A stretch of 64,000 bases of DNA from Candidatus Heimdallarchaeota archaeon LC_2 (GCA_001940725.1 MDVR01000004.1:14348-78347), one strand, 5' to 3'. Positions 44,462 to 54,500 are shown, numbered from the stretch's first letter. The notes: generated by a model from the letters alone, not told the origin. Numbers and translations are program-made.

Positions 44462-45349
44462 TTAAACTAATTTAACAATTTCAGCAAGTATCATTGATTT
44501 TAATTTTATTAATGTCTCATCAGTAAAAAATTCAGCATCTACAACCTGAGATTTTATTATATCTACTAGATAGGACATTTTATCTGCATGTGGTAATAAA
44601 GAAATGAATGATTTTTGTACAAACAAACATAATTGGAAAAATCCAAGTCTTAATCGTACATCAAATGCATTTTTATCAGGAATACGAAATGATAGTAACA
44701 TGATCTCAAAGAATTTGGATGCCCCAGCGGGAAGGATGAAAGCACCTTCGTAATACTCCATATCGTCACCTAAGAGCATTGAGAAAGAAATTCCTAAGTT
44801 CATTATATATTCTTCAGTAGATCTTTCTAAGTATTCAGGAAAAACATCAAAATCTTGGTATACTGGCTCAACACCCATTTCTGAAATTTTAAAGAGTACC
44901 ATTGGGTAGTTTTCAATTGCAAATATACTTTTTTTGAGCTGATTATTCTTCGTTCGCAGTTCAATATGTTTCAATGCAGATTTTAAAGTAACCATTAAGT
45001 CTGAACTGAAAGTTTCACCCTTGCAAACATATGATGTTGCACCATAGTCTAAACATGCCAAGGCCGTTCTAATTTCCGTTTGGGAAGAACTCACAATTAT
45101 AATTAAATCCTCATTTAACTCCCTAATTCTTGGAATTAATTCTAAAGAACTTCCATCTGGTAAATTTAAATCCAATATTAATAAATCACAAGAAAGTCTG
45201 TTTTTCTCAACCTCCGCCTTAAAATCAGTCAAATTTTCAAATACCGTGATCTCACTTTCCTCGCTCTGAGTTTCGATAATATTAATGATATTTACAACTG
45301 TAAATGGAGAATCCTCAACAATAAAGTATTTTTGCTTAGAATTAGACAA
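44462..45349 (-). CDS. Response regulator with a novel C-terminal alpha/beta domain
   Basis: The 295-residue protein has an N-terminal receiver: YFIVEDSPFTVVNII (acidic pair), the phospho-acceptor Asp in LLILDLNLPDGSSLE, then IIIVSSSQTEIRTA (Ser switch) and YVCKGET (the conserved Lys). Residues 150-295 form a second domain: MVLFKISEMGVEPVYQD, SFSMLLGDDMEYYEGAFILP and FEIMLLSFRIPD. This has the rhythm of longin or roadblock-type sensory folds common in Asgard archaea, but that match is only by eye. It may be an output partner of one of the two histidine kinases in the window. Confidence 0.75.
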   Translation of the reverse strand: MSNSKQKYFIVEDSPFTVVNIINIIETQSEESEITVFENLTDFKAEVEKNRLSCDLLILDLNLPDGSSLELIPRIRELNEDLIIIVSSSQTEIRTALACLDYGATSYVCKGETFSSDLMVTLKSALKHIELRTKNNQLKKSIFAIENYPMVLFKISEMGVEPVYQDFDVFPEYLERSTEEYIMNLGISFSMLLGDDMEYYEGAFILPAGASKFFEIMLLSFRIPDKNAFDVRLRLGFFQLCLFVQKSFISLLPHADKMSYLVDIIKSQVVDAEFFTDETLIKLKSMILAEIVKLV

Positions 45350-45644
45350 GATACATTTGAGAAATTGTAATAGGCTTGATAATAGTTTTTTTTCAACTTT
45401 GAATAATTGACAAAAATTATGGTGTCCTAATAATGGAAAGATAATTTTAGTGGTATTTTGTAGTTATTTATTTCCAAGGCTAATTATTGGGGAAATAGCC
45501 TAGATGTTTTTGAAAATCGAATTCTTTGTGGTTCAACAACTCAAAAATCATTCTGTTTCGAATTTATTATTTATTTATTATCGGGTCGTCCAATCTTAAG
45601 AAAATTTATGTCCAACAAAATAAAAATTACTTAATTGTTTCTAA

Positions 45645-46049
45645 TTATTCTCCTTCATTAAACTTCAAAGAACCACTATTTAGACAATATCTTAGTCCAG
45701 TTTTATCTTGTGGACCATCATCAAATAAATGCCCCAAATGACCTCCACATTTATTACACATTATCTCTGTTCGAATCATCCCTTGAGATTTATCTGTTTC
45801 AGTTAATATATTTTTATCCGATATGGGTTGAAAAAAACTGGGCCAACCACTACCAGAATTGTACTTACTTTCAGAATCAAAAAGAGGAGTTCCACATCCT
45901 GCACAATAATAAATTCCTTCTTTTTTGTTAGAGTTGTATTTACCTGTAAATGCTCGTTCTGTCTCTTTCAACCTAAGAAGGCGATATTCTTCTGGACTCA
46001 ATTTTTTTTCCCAATCTTCTTCAGTCATATTTCCTACATCATTATCCAT
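45645..46049 (-). CDS. msrB: Peptide methionine (R)-S-oxide reductase MsrB
   Basis: The 134-residue protein has the four zinc Cys ([10 protein letters not shown] and [16 protein letters not shown]), the substrate motif [12 protein letters not shown] and the catalytic Cys in [13 protein letters not shown]. It reduces the R isomer of methionine sulfoxide in proteins, protecting against oxygen, which fits with the aerobic oxidase in the window. Resolving Cys may be provided by thioredoxin. It is a complete, stand-alone enzyme with no MsrA fusion. Confidence 0.96.
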   Translation of the reverse strand: MDNDVGNMTEEDWEKKLSPEEYRLLRLKETERAFTGKYNSNKKEGIYYCAGCGTPLFDSESKYNSGSGWPSFFQPISDKNILTETDKSQGMIRTEIMCNKCGGHLGHLFDDGPQDKTGLRYCLNSGSLKFNEGE

Positions 46050-46211
46050 AAAATGTGTTTCTTCAAAATCAATTAAAAACTAATTGTTCGAAGAATTTAA
46101 CAGGTTATTCTTGTAGTTTTAATCACTATTAATCAATATAATTTTGATATTATTTTTCATGATTCCCAAGTCAGTAAATTTAAATCTCAAATTTTTACAA
46201 TTCTAATTACT

Positions 46212-46463
46212 ATGCAAATAAAATCCAAACCGATTATGATATTAACATTGATAGCATTTACTCTAATGTTTAATGCTATTTCAAACACTTCAGCCCACAC
46301 TGCTCCTCCTTGTAACGATACTAATGATGATGGATCATCTAGTGGTCACGAATATGCAAAACATCACATTTCTGCTTTAGCTAAGTCAGGGGGATTGGGA
46401 AATGATGGTCATAAACCAGGGGCCCATAATGGCTTTTCTGTGTGTAATCCATCAGATAAATAA
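46212..46463 (+). CDS. Small secreted Cys/His protein (83 aa)
   Basis: A signal peptide (IMILTLIAFTLMFNAISNTSA) precedes a mature part of about 55 residues with PPCNDTNDDGSSSGHEYA, KHHISALAKSGGLGNDGH and KPGAHNGFSVC. The GHxYAxxHI...GHxPGxHxGFSxC pattern recurs in small secreted proteins of many prokaryotes, from memory. The two Cys probably form a disulfide and the His-rich face could bind metal. A shorter, possibly related secreted protein is at 58256. Confidence 0.65.
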   Translation: MQIKSKPIMILTLIAFTLMFNAISNTSAHTAPPCNDTNDDGSSSGHEYAKHHISALAKSGGLGNDGHKPGAHNGFSVCNPSDK

Positions 46464-46513
46464 GGGTGTCATACACCATTACTTGATATTTAACGGCATA
46501 ACAGAAAATAAAA

Positions 46514-47182
46514 TTAATAAGTTGTAGTTAGAATTAAACTTCTCATAAGAGCTTCAGCAGTATTATTTATTGCCAAAGTAATGGATTGTCCGATCTCATC
46601 ACTTGAAACTAGATTTCGAATTTCATGTAAATAAGTTTCCAACTCCTCCTCCATAAAAACCTCATTCTCACAATTAGTTGCATACATTAAACTGAGAATT
46701 GCTAAAACGCGATGGTCTGATTCTTCATTGTTAATAACAATTCTTTGAATATTATTAATGATCAAATCTTTCACATTTGGATTAGTTAAGAAAAATCGAT
46801 CACTCTTAAACATTCCAAAGGTTTTTTGAATTTCTTTTCTGAGAATACCATTTGTTACTAGATTCTCTAAGATCATTTCTTTGATATTACGAAATTCTAA
46901 TCTCAATATCCTTAACCATGAGTATATGGACAAGCTTTCAGATTCAATGCGTACTCTTTGAAAAATAGTGTCTAGGAGATTATCACTAGTAAGCGTTTCA
47001 TCAATAATAATTAATTTATCTTTATAAATTGTTAATCTTCCTTGTAAAACAAGGTCCAGAATAAGCCCACCAATAAGACCGTGAGATAATAGATTATTCC
47101 GTTTGCTTAACTTACCGGTGTTAGGATTTAATACCATGAGAATTAATTCTTCAGATAGATTTCCAAAATACAAAGAAAACAA
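46514..47182 (-). CDS. GPP34 (GOLPH3/Vps74) family protein
   Basis: The 222-residue protein follows the GOLPH3/Vps74 fold across its length: LSEELILMVLNPNTGKLSK, LLSHGLIGGLILDLVLQGRL, LDTIFQRVRIESESLSIYSW, then FRNIKEMILENLVTNGIL and HRVLAILSLMYATNCENEVF. In eukaryotes GOLPH3 binds PI4P at the Golgi with Trp81, Arg90 and basic partners. Here the aligned positions are Arg and Ile (KLSKRNN...GLIGG), so that PI4P pocket is not conserved. In bacteria and archaea the family has unknown lipid roles. It is a single-gene unit. GPP34 proteins also occur in actinobacteria, so this is not a proof of eukaryotic kinship. Confidence 0.8.
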   Translation of the reverse strand: MFSLYFGNLSEELILMVLNPNTGKLSKRNNLLSHGLIGGLILDLVLQGRLTIYKDKLIIIDETLTSDNLLDTIFQRVRIESESLSIYSWLRILRLEFRNIKEMILENLVTNGILRKEIQKTFGMFKSDRFFLTNPNVKDLIINNIQRIVINNEESDHRVLAILSLMYATNCENEVFMEEELETYLHEIRNLVSSDEIGQSITLAINNTAEALMRSLILTTTY

Positions 47183-47501
47183 CCTCCATCTATGAGTAGT
47201 GCTAATTTACTAATACACTTTGGTAAATATATTTGTTTTGCTCAACGGTAAATTTACTTGCTTTCCTTAATGAAAGGAATTTACTTTCCCAACTTCTAGA
47301 ATTTCAACTCTGTAATTTTATTCAAGAGATTAATAGGAATTCTCGTATTGCAGTTACATCCTTTCCATTTACTGTCATTCTCCCCAAAAAATCCAAGAAA
47401 ATTCGAGAGGTATTGAGTATTAATTTGACAACCAATTGGATTATTAACAAAATATATTAAATTCAGATTAGTCGTCAAATCTAATTTCTAGATGTTTACC
47501 A

Positions 47502-47708
47502 TTGAAAATAGACTTTGACACAAAAACCCTAGAAAAAATTATAATTGAACTAAGTTTAATACTTAAAAATTAGGAAAATTTCTGGGAAAACGAAATAGTA
47601 CAAAAATTAACTACTACTTGGTCTCACATCGTTAAGTATTCAATAGATATAGGTAAATGGAAAATAGAACTTCAAAAACGGTCTAAAGAGTTAAAAATTC
47701 CAATTTGA
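47502..47708 (+). pseudogene. Interrupted small frame in the GPP34-cyclophilin gap
   Basis: The gap 47183-47737 has no intact gene. One frame from TTG 47502 encodes LKIDFDTKTLEKIIIELSLI, meets TAG at 47571-47573, and continues in the same frame as ENFWENEIVQKLTTTWSHIV, KYSIDIGKWKIELQKRS to TGA 47706. Composition is coding-like after the TAG, but the start is weak, so chance cannot be excluded in such AT-rich DNA. Confidence 0.2.
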
Positions 47709-47737
47709 ATTGGTTTTTGGACCAATTCAGAAGAAAA

Positions 47738-48232
47738 TTACAATTCTCCACAATCTGTAATTACAACTTTTTTGCTTGTAGAACCAGATTGAGAACCGAC
47801 CTCTTCAATGGTTTTGACTACATCCATCCCTTCAACAACATTTCCGAAGACAACATGTTTACCATCCAACCAAGATGTTTGAATTGTGCATAAGAAAAAT
47901 TGAGATCCGTTTGTGTTAGGACCTGCATTAGCCATTGATAATACGCCTGGACCCGTATGTTTGAGAGTAAAATTTTCATCTGGGAATTTATTACCATAAA
48001 TGGATTTACCACCAGTGCCATTATGATTGGTGAAATCACCACCTTGACACATAAATTGAGTAATAACTCTGTGAAAACTACTTCCTTTATATCCGAACCC
48101 TTTTTCTCCCGTACAGAGAGCTCGAAAATTCTCAGCAGTTTTTGGAACTACATCTTTTCTGAGTTCCATTACAATTCGACCTGCTGATTCATCACCAATG
48201 GTCATATCAAAGAATACTTTGGGGTTTGTCAT
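47738..48232 (-). CDS. Cyclophilin-type peptidyl-prolyl isomerase, eukaryotic CypA-like
   Basis: From ATG 48232 the protein is 164 residues (an upstream in-frame start at 48262 is unlikely). It contains [60 protein letters not shown] and [18 protein letters not shown], then [16 protein letters not shown] and ending [11 protein letters not shown]. The catalytic Arg (FHRVI) and the Trp of the cyclosporin site (TSWLDGKH) are present. The match with human CypA from memory runs without gaps over nearly the whole length, far closer than typical prokaryotic PpiA/PpiB proteins. It catalyses proline isomerisation in the cytoplasm; no signal peptide is visible. It shares its 5' region with the divergent PadR-Hsp20 pair. 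Confidence 0.97.
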   Translation of the reverse strand: MTNPKVFFDMTIGDESAGRIVMELRKDVVPKTAENFRALCTGEKGFGYKGSSFHRVITQFMCQGGDFTNHNGTGGKSIYGNKFPDENFTLKHTGPGVLSMANAGPNTNGSQFFLCTIQTSWLDGKHVVFGNVVEGMDVVKTIEEVGSQSGSTSKKVVITDCGEL

Positions 48233-48430
48233 TTGTAAATTTCCATCAAAATAAGTTAACAAAAACTTTGTTTTCCTAAACTATTAATTGTTAGAATATT
48301 ATAAACATTATTGATACAAAAGAATTCATTAATTTCACATTGCTACATCAAAAATTCATTCGACGAGTTTTTGGATCTTTTTGAGAATTTTTTTTAATCC
48401 ATTATCGTCTAATTTTATTTAGATATTTAA

Positions 48431-48444
48431 TTTAGAGATCTAAA
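48431..48444. promoter_or_regulatory. 14-bp palindromic operator copy 1 (distal)
   Basis: TTTAGAGATCTAAA, arms TTTAGA/TCTAAA around GA. It is the farthest of three copies upstream of the PadR gene at 48630 and lies 73 bp before copy 2. It could serve the divergent cyclophilin gene, whose start is about 200 bp away, as well as the PadR operon. Confidence 0.6.
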
Positions 48445-48503
48445 TCGAATAGTTGCTCTTTCAGATGAGATATTAAGAAGAAAAATCCATAATGCTCAAA
48501 AAA

Positions 48504-48517
48504 TTTAGAGCTCTAAA
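48504..48517. promoter_or_regulatory. 14-bp palindromic operator copy 2 (perfect)
   Basis: TTTAGAGCTCTAAA is a perfect palindrome and differs from copies 1 and 3 by one base (C for A). The three copies are spaced 73 and 77 bp apart, roughly seven helical turns, so bound dimers could lie on nearby faces. Confidence 0.65.
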
Positions 48518-48580
48518 ACAAGGATAAGTATCTAGTAATTAGTCTTTAAATATAAGGAATACAATAAAGAGTTAATTAAA

Positions 48581-48594
48581 TTTAGAGATCTAAA
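48581..48594. promoter_or_regulatory. 14-bp palindromic operator copy 3 (proximal)
   Basis: TTTAGAGATCTAAA lies 36 bp upstream of the PadR ATG at 48630, where it would overlap a leaderless or short-leader promoter. Binding of the PadR dimer here would block transcription of the PadR-Hsp20 pair. Confidence 0.65.
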
Positions 48595-48629
48595 ATAAAC
48601 TTTATAGTATCTTTAAATGAGGAATATTT

Positions 48630-49112
48630 ATGTGGTTAAATGCCTTCTCAAAAGACAAAAAAGTTCTTTCACCAATCGAACTTTTAGTGCTTGCAACTGT
48701 TCCTAAAGAAAGTTTGTCTCCGAAACAAATTTCTGAAAGGCTGTTAGATTCTACATCAGAATGGCAACCAGCTTCGGGAACAATATACCCAATTTTGCAT
48801 AGATTAACTGATCGTGGTTTTCTTGATAGATCAAAAGGCAACCGAATAAACTTCAGAAGATCCCAGATGGGTAATACTTTTCTTACATCGATATTGAAAC
48901 CCCTTAGGGCTCAAATCGAGGAATCAAATCGATTTTATTTAGCCATTTTAACTTCAATCCTCAAAGTGCAACCTACACCAATTGGTTTGCATGAATTTAT
49001 GGATAAAATTGAGGATACTACTAAGAAATATCTTCAGAATATCCAAGAAATCAAGAGTGAAGCATTAAAAGTATCAGATAATAGTTTTATTGTTCCTATT
49101 GATTTCGAATAG
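48630..49112 (+). CDS. PadR-family winged-helix regulator (second copy)
   Basis: The 160-residue protein has the PadR winged helix: LSPIELLVLATVPKESLSP and the diagnostic ASGTIYPILHRLTDRGFLD. The opening MWLNAF and domain spacing match the PadR at 633-1112, which opens MWIQKI, so the two are paralogues. The C-terminal half is helical. It precedes an Hsp20 gene by 15 bp, again as in the first locus. Three copies of a 14-bp palindrome upstream are the likely autoregulatory sites and differ from the dyad at the first locus, so the two regulators probably have separate targets. The effector is unknown. Confidence 0.9.
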   Translation: MWLNAFSKDKKVLSPIELLVLATVPKESLSPKQISERLLDSTSEWQPASGTIYPILHRLTDRGFLDRSKGNRINFRRSQMGNTFLTSILKPLRAQIEESNRFYLAILTSILKVQPTPIGLHEFMDKIEDTTKKYLQNIQEIKSEALKVSDNSFIVPIDFE

Positions 49113-49127
49113 TAAAAAACACAAGGA

Positions 49128-49514
49128 ATGAAAAAAATGCGTTTCAGTAGAAAATATAGACAATGGAAAAGAGCACCTGTTATGGGTGGACATTGGCGAT
49201 TACGTCAATTAAGACAATTTGATTTTGGGTTTCAGCATGAAGAAGATAATAAACTTCGAGTAGTTGTTCCATTACCAGGAATTGATAGAGATACTTTGAA
49301 GGTGAAGGCCAAAGAAAATATGGTCTCAATATCAGCAACTGTATCTGAGAATTTCATTAAATATGCTGCCCGACCAGAGGATAGTTGGGATATAATTTTG
49401 GATTTTGAAGTACTTCCAGAAACAGCTAAAGCTAAATATTTGGATGGGATACTTACGGTGGATCTGGATTTAAAACACCCAGCAAGGGATGTCGATAAGA
49501 TTACATACGAATAA
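49128..49514 (+). CDS. Small heat shock protein, Hsp20 family (second copy)
   Basis: The 128-residue protein has an alpha-crystallin domain at about residues 35-120: VVVPLPGIDRDTLKVKAKEN and the signature LDGILTVDLDLKHPA. The N-terminus is rich in Arg and Trp (FSRKYRQWKRAPVMGGHW), unlike the first copy, and could direct client or membrane binding. AAGGA precedes the ATG by a few nt. It is the second gene of the PadR-Hsp20 operon; no ABC transporter follows, unlike the first locus. Confidence 0.9.
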   Translation: MKKMRFSRKYRQWKRAPVMGGHWRLRQLRQFDFGFQHEEDNKLRVVVPLPGIDRDTLKVKAKENMVSISATVSENFIKYAARPEDSWDIILDFEVLPETAKAKYLDGILTVDLDLKHPARDVDKITYE

Positions 49515-49712
49515 ATCTAAAATAATTAATTTTTACAAATCAATAGGACAAAAAACATTAGATCTACTTCTAATTTTTGATATTTCAAATCACCATTATC
49601 ACCCAATGGAGCTTACAGTGGTTTAATGACAATAAGAAACTTTCTTGTTTTAAGAAAATCATTTGAAACTTCAATTTTTTATTTTCGAATTACAAGATGT
49701 GTGGAATAATAA

Positions 49713-50696
49713 TCAATATTTTGTATGTTTAAGATCTATAATTTCGAATTTTTTCATAATGGTACTCTTGCTACATTGAGTAGCAGGAACTTTTAGTTTC
49801 CCTGAATTGATAACAATAGCAGAAAAATTCCCTGATTCATTTGCAGACTTGTAAATAATTTTCACAATTGTTTGATCCTCTGTTTGCGAAACAATTTCAG
49901 ACCTTTTTGGAACGTCTAGCCAATCCCACCCTCTAATTTTGAATATTTCTTTATCAAGAATTTGGGAGTATCGATCCAACCCAATTGTTCCTCGATAATT
50001 AATCAATATGTTGACGTGATTTTCTCTTTGAAATAAAATATCCTGAATGTTATCTTTATCGACATAGGCCCAAACTCTACCAGAAGGCATATCCATAAAT
50101 GTAGGCCCAACTCTATGACCACCCATATGACTTGACTCCCAAAATCTAATTGATTGAGGCAAATTTCCTTCCAAATTGAAATCTTTTCTTTTTACTTTTT
50201 GAAATATTTTACCTCCAAATGAGCCACAACATTGATCTCTCTCATGATGCGTACAGATGAAAACGTCTCTCTTATTATTTTCCCCGACCTCATATTTCTT
50301 TACGAGATCAAAATTACCTTTTATCAAAGCTTCTATACTAGTCAATAAATCAATTTCTGTTACAATTAATTCTTTCTTTGTAAACGTAGTGAATTCCCCT
50401 AGCGTTCTTGTAAAGAAGAATACTCGAATGTTTTGGATATTGTTTTTGGATTCTTCACTATTAGGCTTTACACAAAAGTATTTGAATTTTTTTCCCTCAT
50501 CTTTTATTCGCGTGAGATATTCTTTGAGTCCAGAGGGAAATTGACTTGATAGTTCAATAAATTTGTCCCATTCCCCTCTAAGTTCAAATATCAGATAAAA
50601 ATCAATATTGTCAGTAAGTTTAATCCATGAAGGATCTAATCCAATTGATTTAGCATCGAGAGAGCAATACATTGGAAGACTAAGTTTAACAGCCAC
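49713..50696 (-). CDS. Sucrase/ferredoxin-like family protein
   Basis: The 327-residue protein matches the Suc/Fer-like family. The thioredoxin-like ferredoxin core has FICTHHERDQCCGSFGGKIF, where the Cys residues would hold an iron-sulfur cluster, and WESSHMGGHRVGPTFMDMPS, the conserved GGHR...P-S-G region. The family includes fungal Apd1 and plant proteins; Apd1 carries a [2Fe-2S] cluster with His ligands, and here H and H are present in GGHR and THH. A redox or iron-related role is likely. It is single and convergent to no close gene. Confidence 0.82.
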   Translation of the reverse strand: MAVKLSLPMYCSLDAKSIGLDPSWIKLTDNIDFYLIFELRGEWDKFIELSSQFPSGLKEYLTRIKDEGKKFKYFCVKPNSEESKNNIQNIRVFFFTRTLGEFTTFTKKELIVTEIDLLTSIEALIKGNFDLVKKYEVGENNKRDVFICTHHERDQCCGSFGGKIFQKVKRKDFNLEGNLPQSIRFWESSHMGGHRVGPTFMDMPSGRVWAYVDKDNIQDILFQRENHVNILINYRGTIGLDRYSQILDKEIFKIRGWDWLDVPKRSEIVSQTEDQTIVKIIYKSANESGNFSAIVINSGKLKVPATQCSKSTIMKKFEIIDLKHTKY

Positions 50697-50842
50697 TTAT
50701 TACTCTAATGATTCTCATCTTAAAAATCTCGAGATACAAGAATTATGAAATTTCATTAATAAAAATTCAAATAACTTAAAATTAATGATGAGTTGGAATT
50801 ACCCTATTACTATCTTTTAATTATTATTAATAATTTGTGAAC

Positions 50843-51397
50843 ATGCGTAAAATGGTTGAATTTAGGAATAATCAAAAGAATTGTAAAGAATTATATGATT
50901 TATCCCTTACAATCGAAAAAGGATTACGAGCGACTTTAGAAGGAATATCTCAGAAAAATTTGAATCATTCCTTTGCTGCTCATAAGATGACAATAGGTCA
51001 GATAGCGATTCATTGTACTGGATGGGCTCAATATTTCATGGCAGAAGAAGACAATAAACCCTTTGATTTAGTGAAATGGACTGCAAAACCAGTCGAATAC
51101 CCATTATCAAAGATAACGGTTGAAGATACAATACATGATGGGTTTGCTGCAATGAGAGAGATTTTAACAAATCAAAACGATGATTTGATTGAGATTACAT
51201 CAGAAGGTAAAAAGGGAAAGGGATACATAATTTATCGATTATTAATTCACTCAATGGTACACTCAAACCAAATGGCATATTTACGACAATTATTAGATCC
51301 GAATTGGGAATTTGGAGGTCACTTTGGCGATATGGCAAGTCATCTTATTAGAACGGAATACTCCACTGAGAGAGATTTGAATGTTCCTGGCTTTTGA
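50843..51397 (+). CDS. DinB-like four-helix metalloprotein
   Basis: From ATG 50843 (TATA-like TTTAATTATT about 25 bp upstream; GTG 50837 and ATG 50852 are alternatives) the protein is 184 residues. It has the three metal-ligand His of the DinB/YfiT fold: one in MTIGQIAIHCTGWAQYFMAE and two in LLIHSMVHSNQMAYLRQLL (H-x3-H). DinB-like proteins include thiol-S-transferases using bacillithiol or mycothiol and maleylpyruvate isomerases. The thiol partner in this archaeon is unknown. Confidence 0.82.
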   Translation: MRKMVEFRNNQKNCKELYDLSLTIEKGLRATLEGISQKNLNHSFAAHKMTIGQIAIHCTGWAQYFMAEEDNKPFDLVKWTAKPVEYPLSKITVEDTIHDGFAAMREILTNQNDDLIEITSEGKKGKGYIIYRLLIHSMVHSNQMAYLRQLLDPNWEFGGHFGDMASHLIRTEYSTERDLNVPGF

Positions 51398-51580
51398 TTG
51401 ATCATGTTTGGCTGTATATGATTTACTTTTTTATTTATGAATGCTGATATTTCAAATCTTAATTAACTATATTTTTTAAACAATTATTTTATTCAATAAA
51501 CTAATCAGTTAATATAAATTTGAACGATTGATATTTAACTTACTTCTAAATATCATAAATTGAGAGATTGGCGTCCTAAA

Positions 51581-54500
51581 ATGGAGTGTCATAATTGTAA
51601 TACAGAATTGCCAGATGATGCAATGTTTTGTTTAAAATGCGGATATAAGCAAAGCAAAATATGTCTTAATTGTAAGAGTGAACTTCCCGCACATGCAGCT
51701 TTCTGTTTAAAATGTGGAACAAAAATTGATGAAGCGCCTAAACAAGAAATCTCAAAAAATTCAGCTGAATCAGACACATCATTGGAGCATTATATTCCTA
51801 AAGAATTATTAGATAGAATAAAAACTGCCCAGAAAACTGGTAAAACTCAAAATGAAAGAAGAATAGTTACCATGTTATTTTGTGATCTAGAGGGATCCAC
51901 AGCCGCCGCTGAAGGGTTAGATCCAGAAGATTGGGCAGAAATTATGAATGGTGCATTTGAATACTTAATCCAACCAGTTTATAGGTATGAAGGTGTTTTA
52001 GCACGTTTAATGGGTGATGCTATATTAGCCTTCTTTGGAGCTCCATTAGCTCATGAAGATGATCCGGAACGTGCAATCCTTACTGCAATTCAAATCGCAA
52101 ATGGTATCAAACCCTATTTAGAAGAAGTAAAAGAAAAGTGGGATATTGAAATAAATTTTAGAGTTGGAATTAATACAGGACTAGTTGTTGTAGGGGAGAT
52201 GGGTTCAGATAATAGGGTTGAATATACTGCAATGGGTGATGCAATAAATTTAGCCTCTAGGATGGAAAGCACTGCGTCTCCTGGGACCATTCAAATTACC
52301 GGGAATACATTCAAGCTGGTTGATCATTTGTTTGAATTTGAGAACTTAGGATCAATGGATGTCAAAGGTAAATCACAACCTATACAGACATACAAAGTTA
52401 TTCGACCAAAAAGTCGACGCCAGCAAATTAAAGGAATTAAAGGCTTCTCATCCCCACTAGTATCAAGGGAAAACGAATTTAGGGAAATTCATGAAAAAAT
52501 TGACAGATTGATTGAGGGTCACGGGAACATAATTTCCATAACAGCAGAGGTGGGAATTGGAAAAACTCGATTGATGAGTGAAGTATTTAATCATTTACAA
52601 GAAGCTCACAAAATCTCTAATCTCAATACAGAAAATACAATTATTGGTAGTGAAAGTTCCATCTTTTGGTTTTCAGGAAGATCTTTGTCTTATCAAACCA
52701 ATGTGGCATTTGCACCATTTATTGATATTTTGACCAATGTTTTTGATTTAGCAGATTTAATGGATGACGCTGTAAAATATGCTCGAATTAAATCAACTAT
52801 ATTTAGATATGCTGGATCACCGGATATCGCACCTTTTATTGCCAGTTTATTTAATATAGAACCCCTTGGGGAAGACCTCGATCGAGTCAAATATTTAGAT
52901 CCCCCATTATTGAGAGTAAAAATATTCAGCGCTATTTTAGAATTTTTTCAACTTCTTTCAAAACATAAACCTATAGCTATAATTTTAGACGATCTACATT
53001 GGGCTGATGCATCGACAATTGAGCTTTTGAAATCAATGTTGAAACTCTGTCAATCTGAAATGATTTGCATAATTATGTTATTCAGGCCTAATAAGGAGGC
53101 TATATCATGGGAAATTCATGAACATGGACAAAGAGAATACAAGCACATCTATACCAATATTGAATTAGAATCTTTAAATTACCAAGACGCAGAGGTATTA
53201 ATCAATAATCTTCTAGAAATCGAAGGATTAGGGGAAGCTGTTATAAATTTAATATTTGAAAAATCGGATGGTAATCCTTTATTCCTTGAGGAAGTAGTTG
53301 GTTCTCTAATTGACAAAGAATTAATAAAATTTGAAAATTCGGGTTGGCTGGTAAGTACAGATTTCTCAAACTTATCGATCCCTGATACATTATCAGGCGT
53401 GTTAACTGCAAAATTAGATGGGTTAGACGATGACTCAAAACATATTTCTCAAATTTCATCAGTTATAGGAAGAGATTTTCGATTAGATATTTTAGAGGAT
53501 ATATATGAAGGAACTATTTCAGTACTTGACACATTATTCAAACTCCAACAACGTGAGATGGTGATTGAAAAATCTAAAAAACCATTGCATATATTTTCCT
53601 TTAAACATGCATTAACTCATGAAATTGCTTATAATTCATTGTTAATCAAAACACGAAGAGAATTACATCATAAAATTGCAATGTGTTTTGAAAAGATTGA
53701 ACCAAACAATGTGTTAGAAATCTCAAGACACTATTATGAAGCAAATGATTCCCAAAAAGCTCTTCCATATTTGGTTAAAGCTGCTTCCCAATCCGCAAAA
53801 GCATTCTCAAATCAAGAGGCAATTTCCTTATTCAATACAGCAAAAGAGATCCGAGATGAGAACGCTTCTATCCAATTAACAAATGAGTTATATGGAGGAT
53901 TAGGTCAAACGTTAATGCTAATTGGAGAAATTGACAAAGCTGTAGAAACGTATGACGAAATGTTAGATCTCGCAAAGAAAGCCAAGGATTATGATTGTCA
54001 AGTTGGAGCACTGAATCAATTAGGATATCTTACTGCGTTGTTTAAAGGTGATATTCATAATTCCTTGACCTATCTTGATGAATCTGAAGAACTTGCTAAA
54101 TCATTCTCAATCGATTTTGGACTGGCAGAGAATTTTATGATAAGATGCAATATAGACACAGCCACTGCTAAATTTGATGATGCAACTGAACATCTATCTG
54201 AAGCAGCTCTTATTGGAGAGAGATTAGAAGAAACTAATACTCAATTATACGGAATGACTCATATGGCAAATACCTATGTTTACATGGCTAATTTTGAAGA
54301 AGCGAGCAATCAAGCAGTAAAGACAATAGCACTTGCAAGAAAAATTGGTGATAAAATCTATCTATCTGAACTATTAACCTTCTCATTACCATTTGTTTTA
54401 CTACTCAAAGGGGATCTGATAGAAGCTGGAAATGTAGCTGCTGAAGGACTGTCACTTGCTGATGAAATTGGAACACCAGCAAACCAAATGCATGGTAATA

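Noticed and set aside
47233..47460. 75-codon plus-strand frame in the GPP34-cyclophilin gap, and the antisense 60-codon frame at 47296-47478
   Set aside because: Both lack a ribosome-binding site, domain pattern or signal, and each overlaps the other; they look like chance frames in AT-rich DNA.
48431..48594. Three repeats as a CRISPR fragment or transposon ends
   Set aside because: The repeats are 14 bp palindromes with 59-63 bp unrelated spacers of AT-rich DNA, too short for CRISPR, with no cas genes, transposase or target duplication; an operator array fits better.
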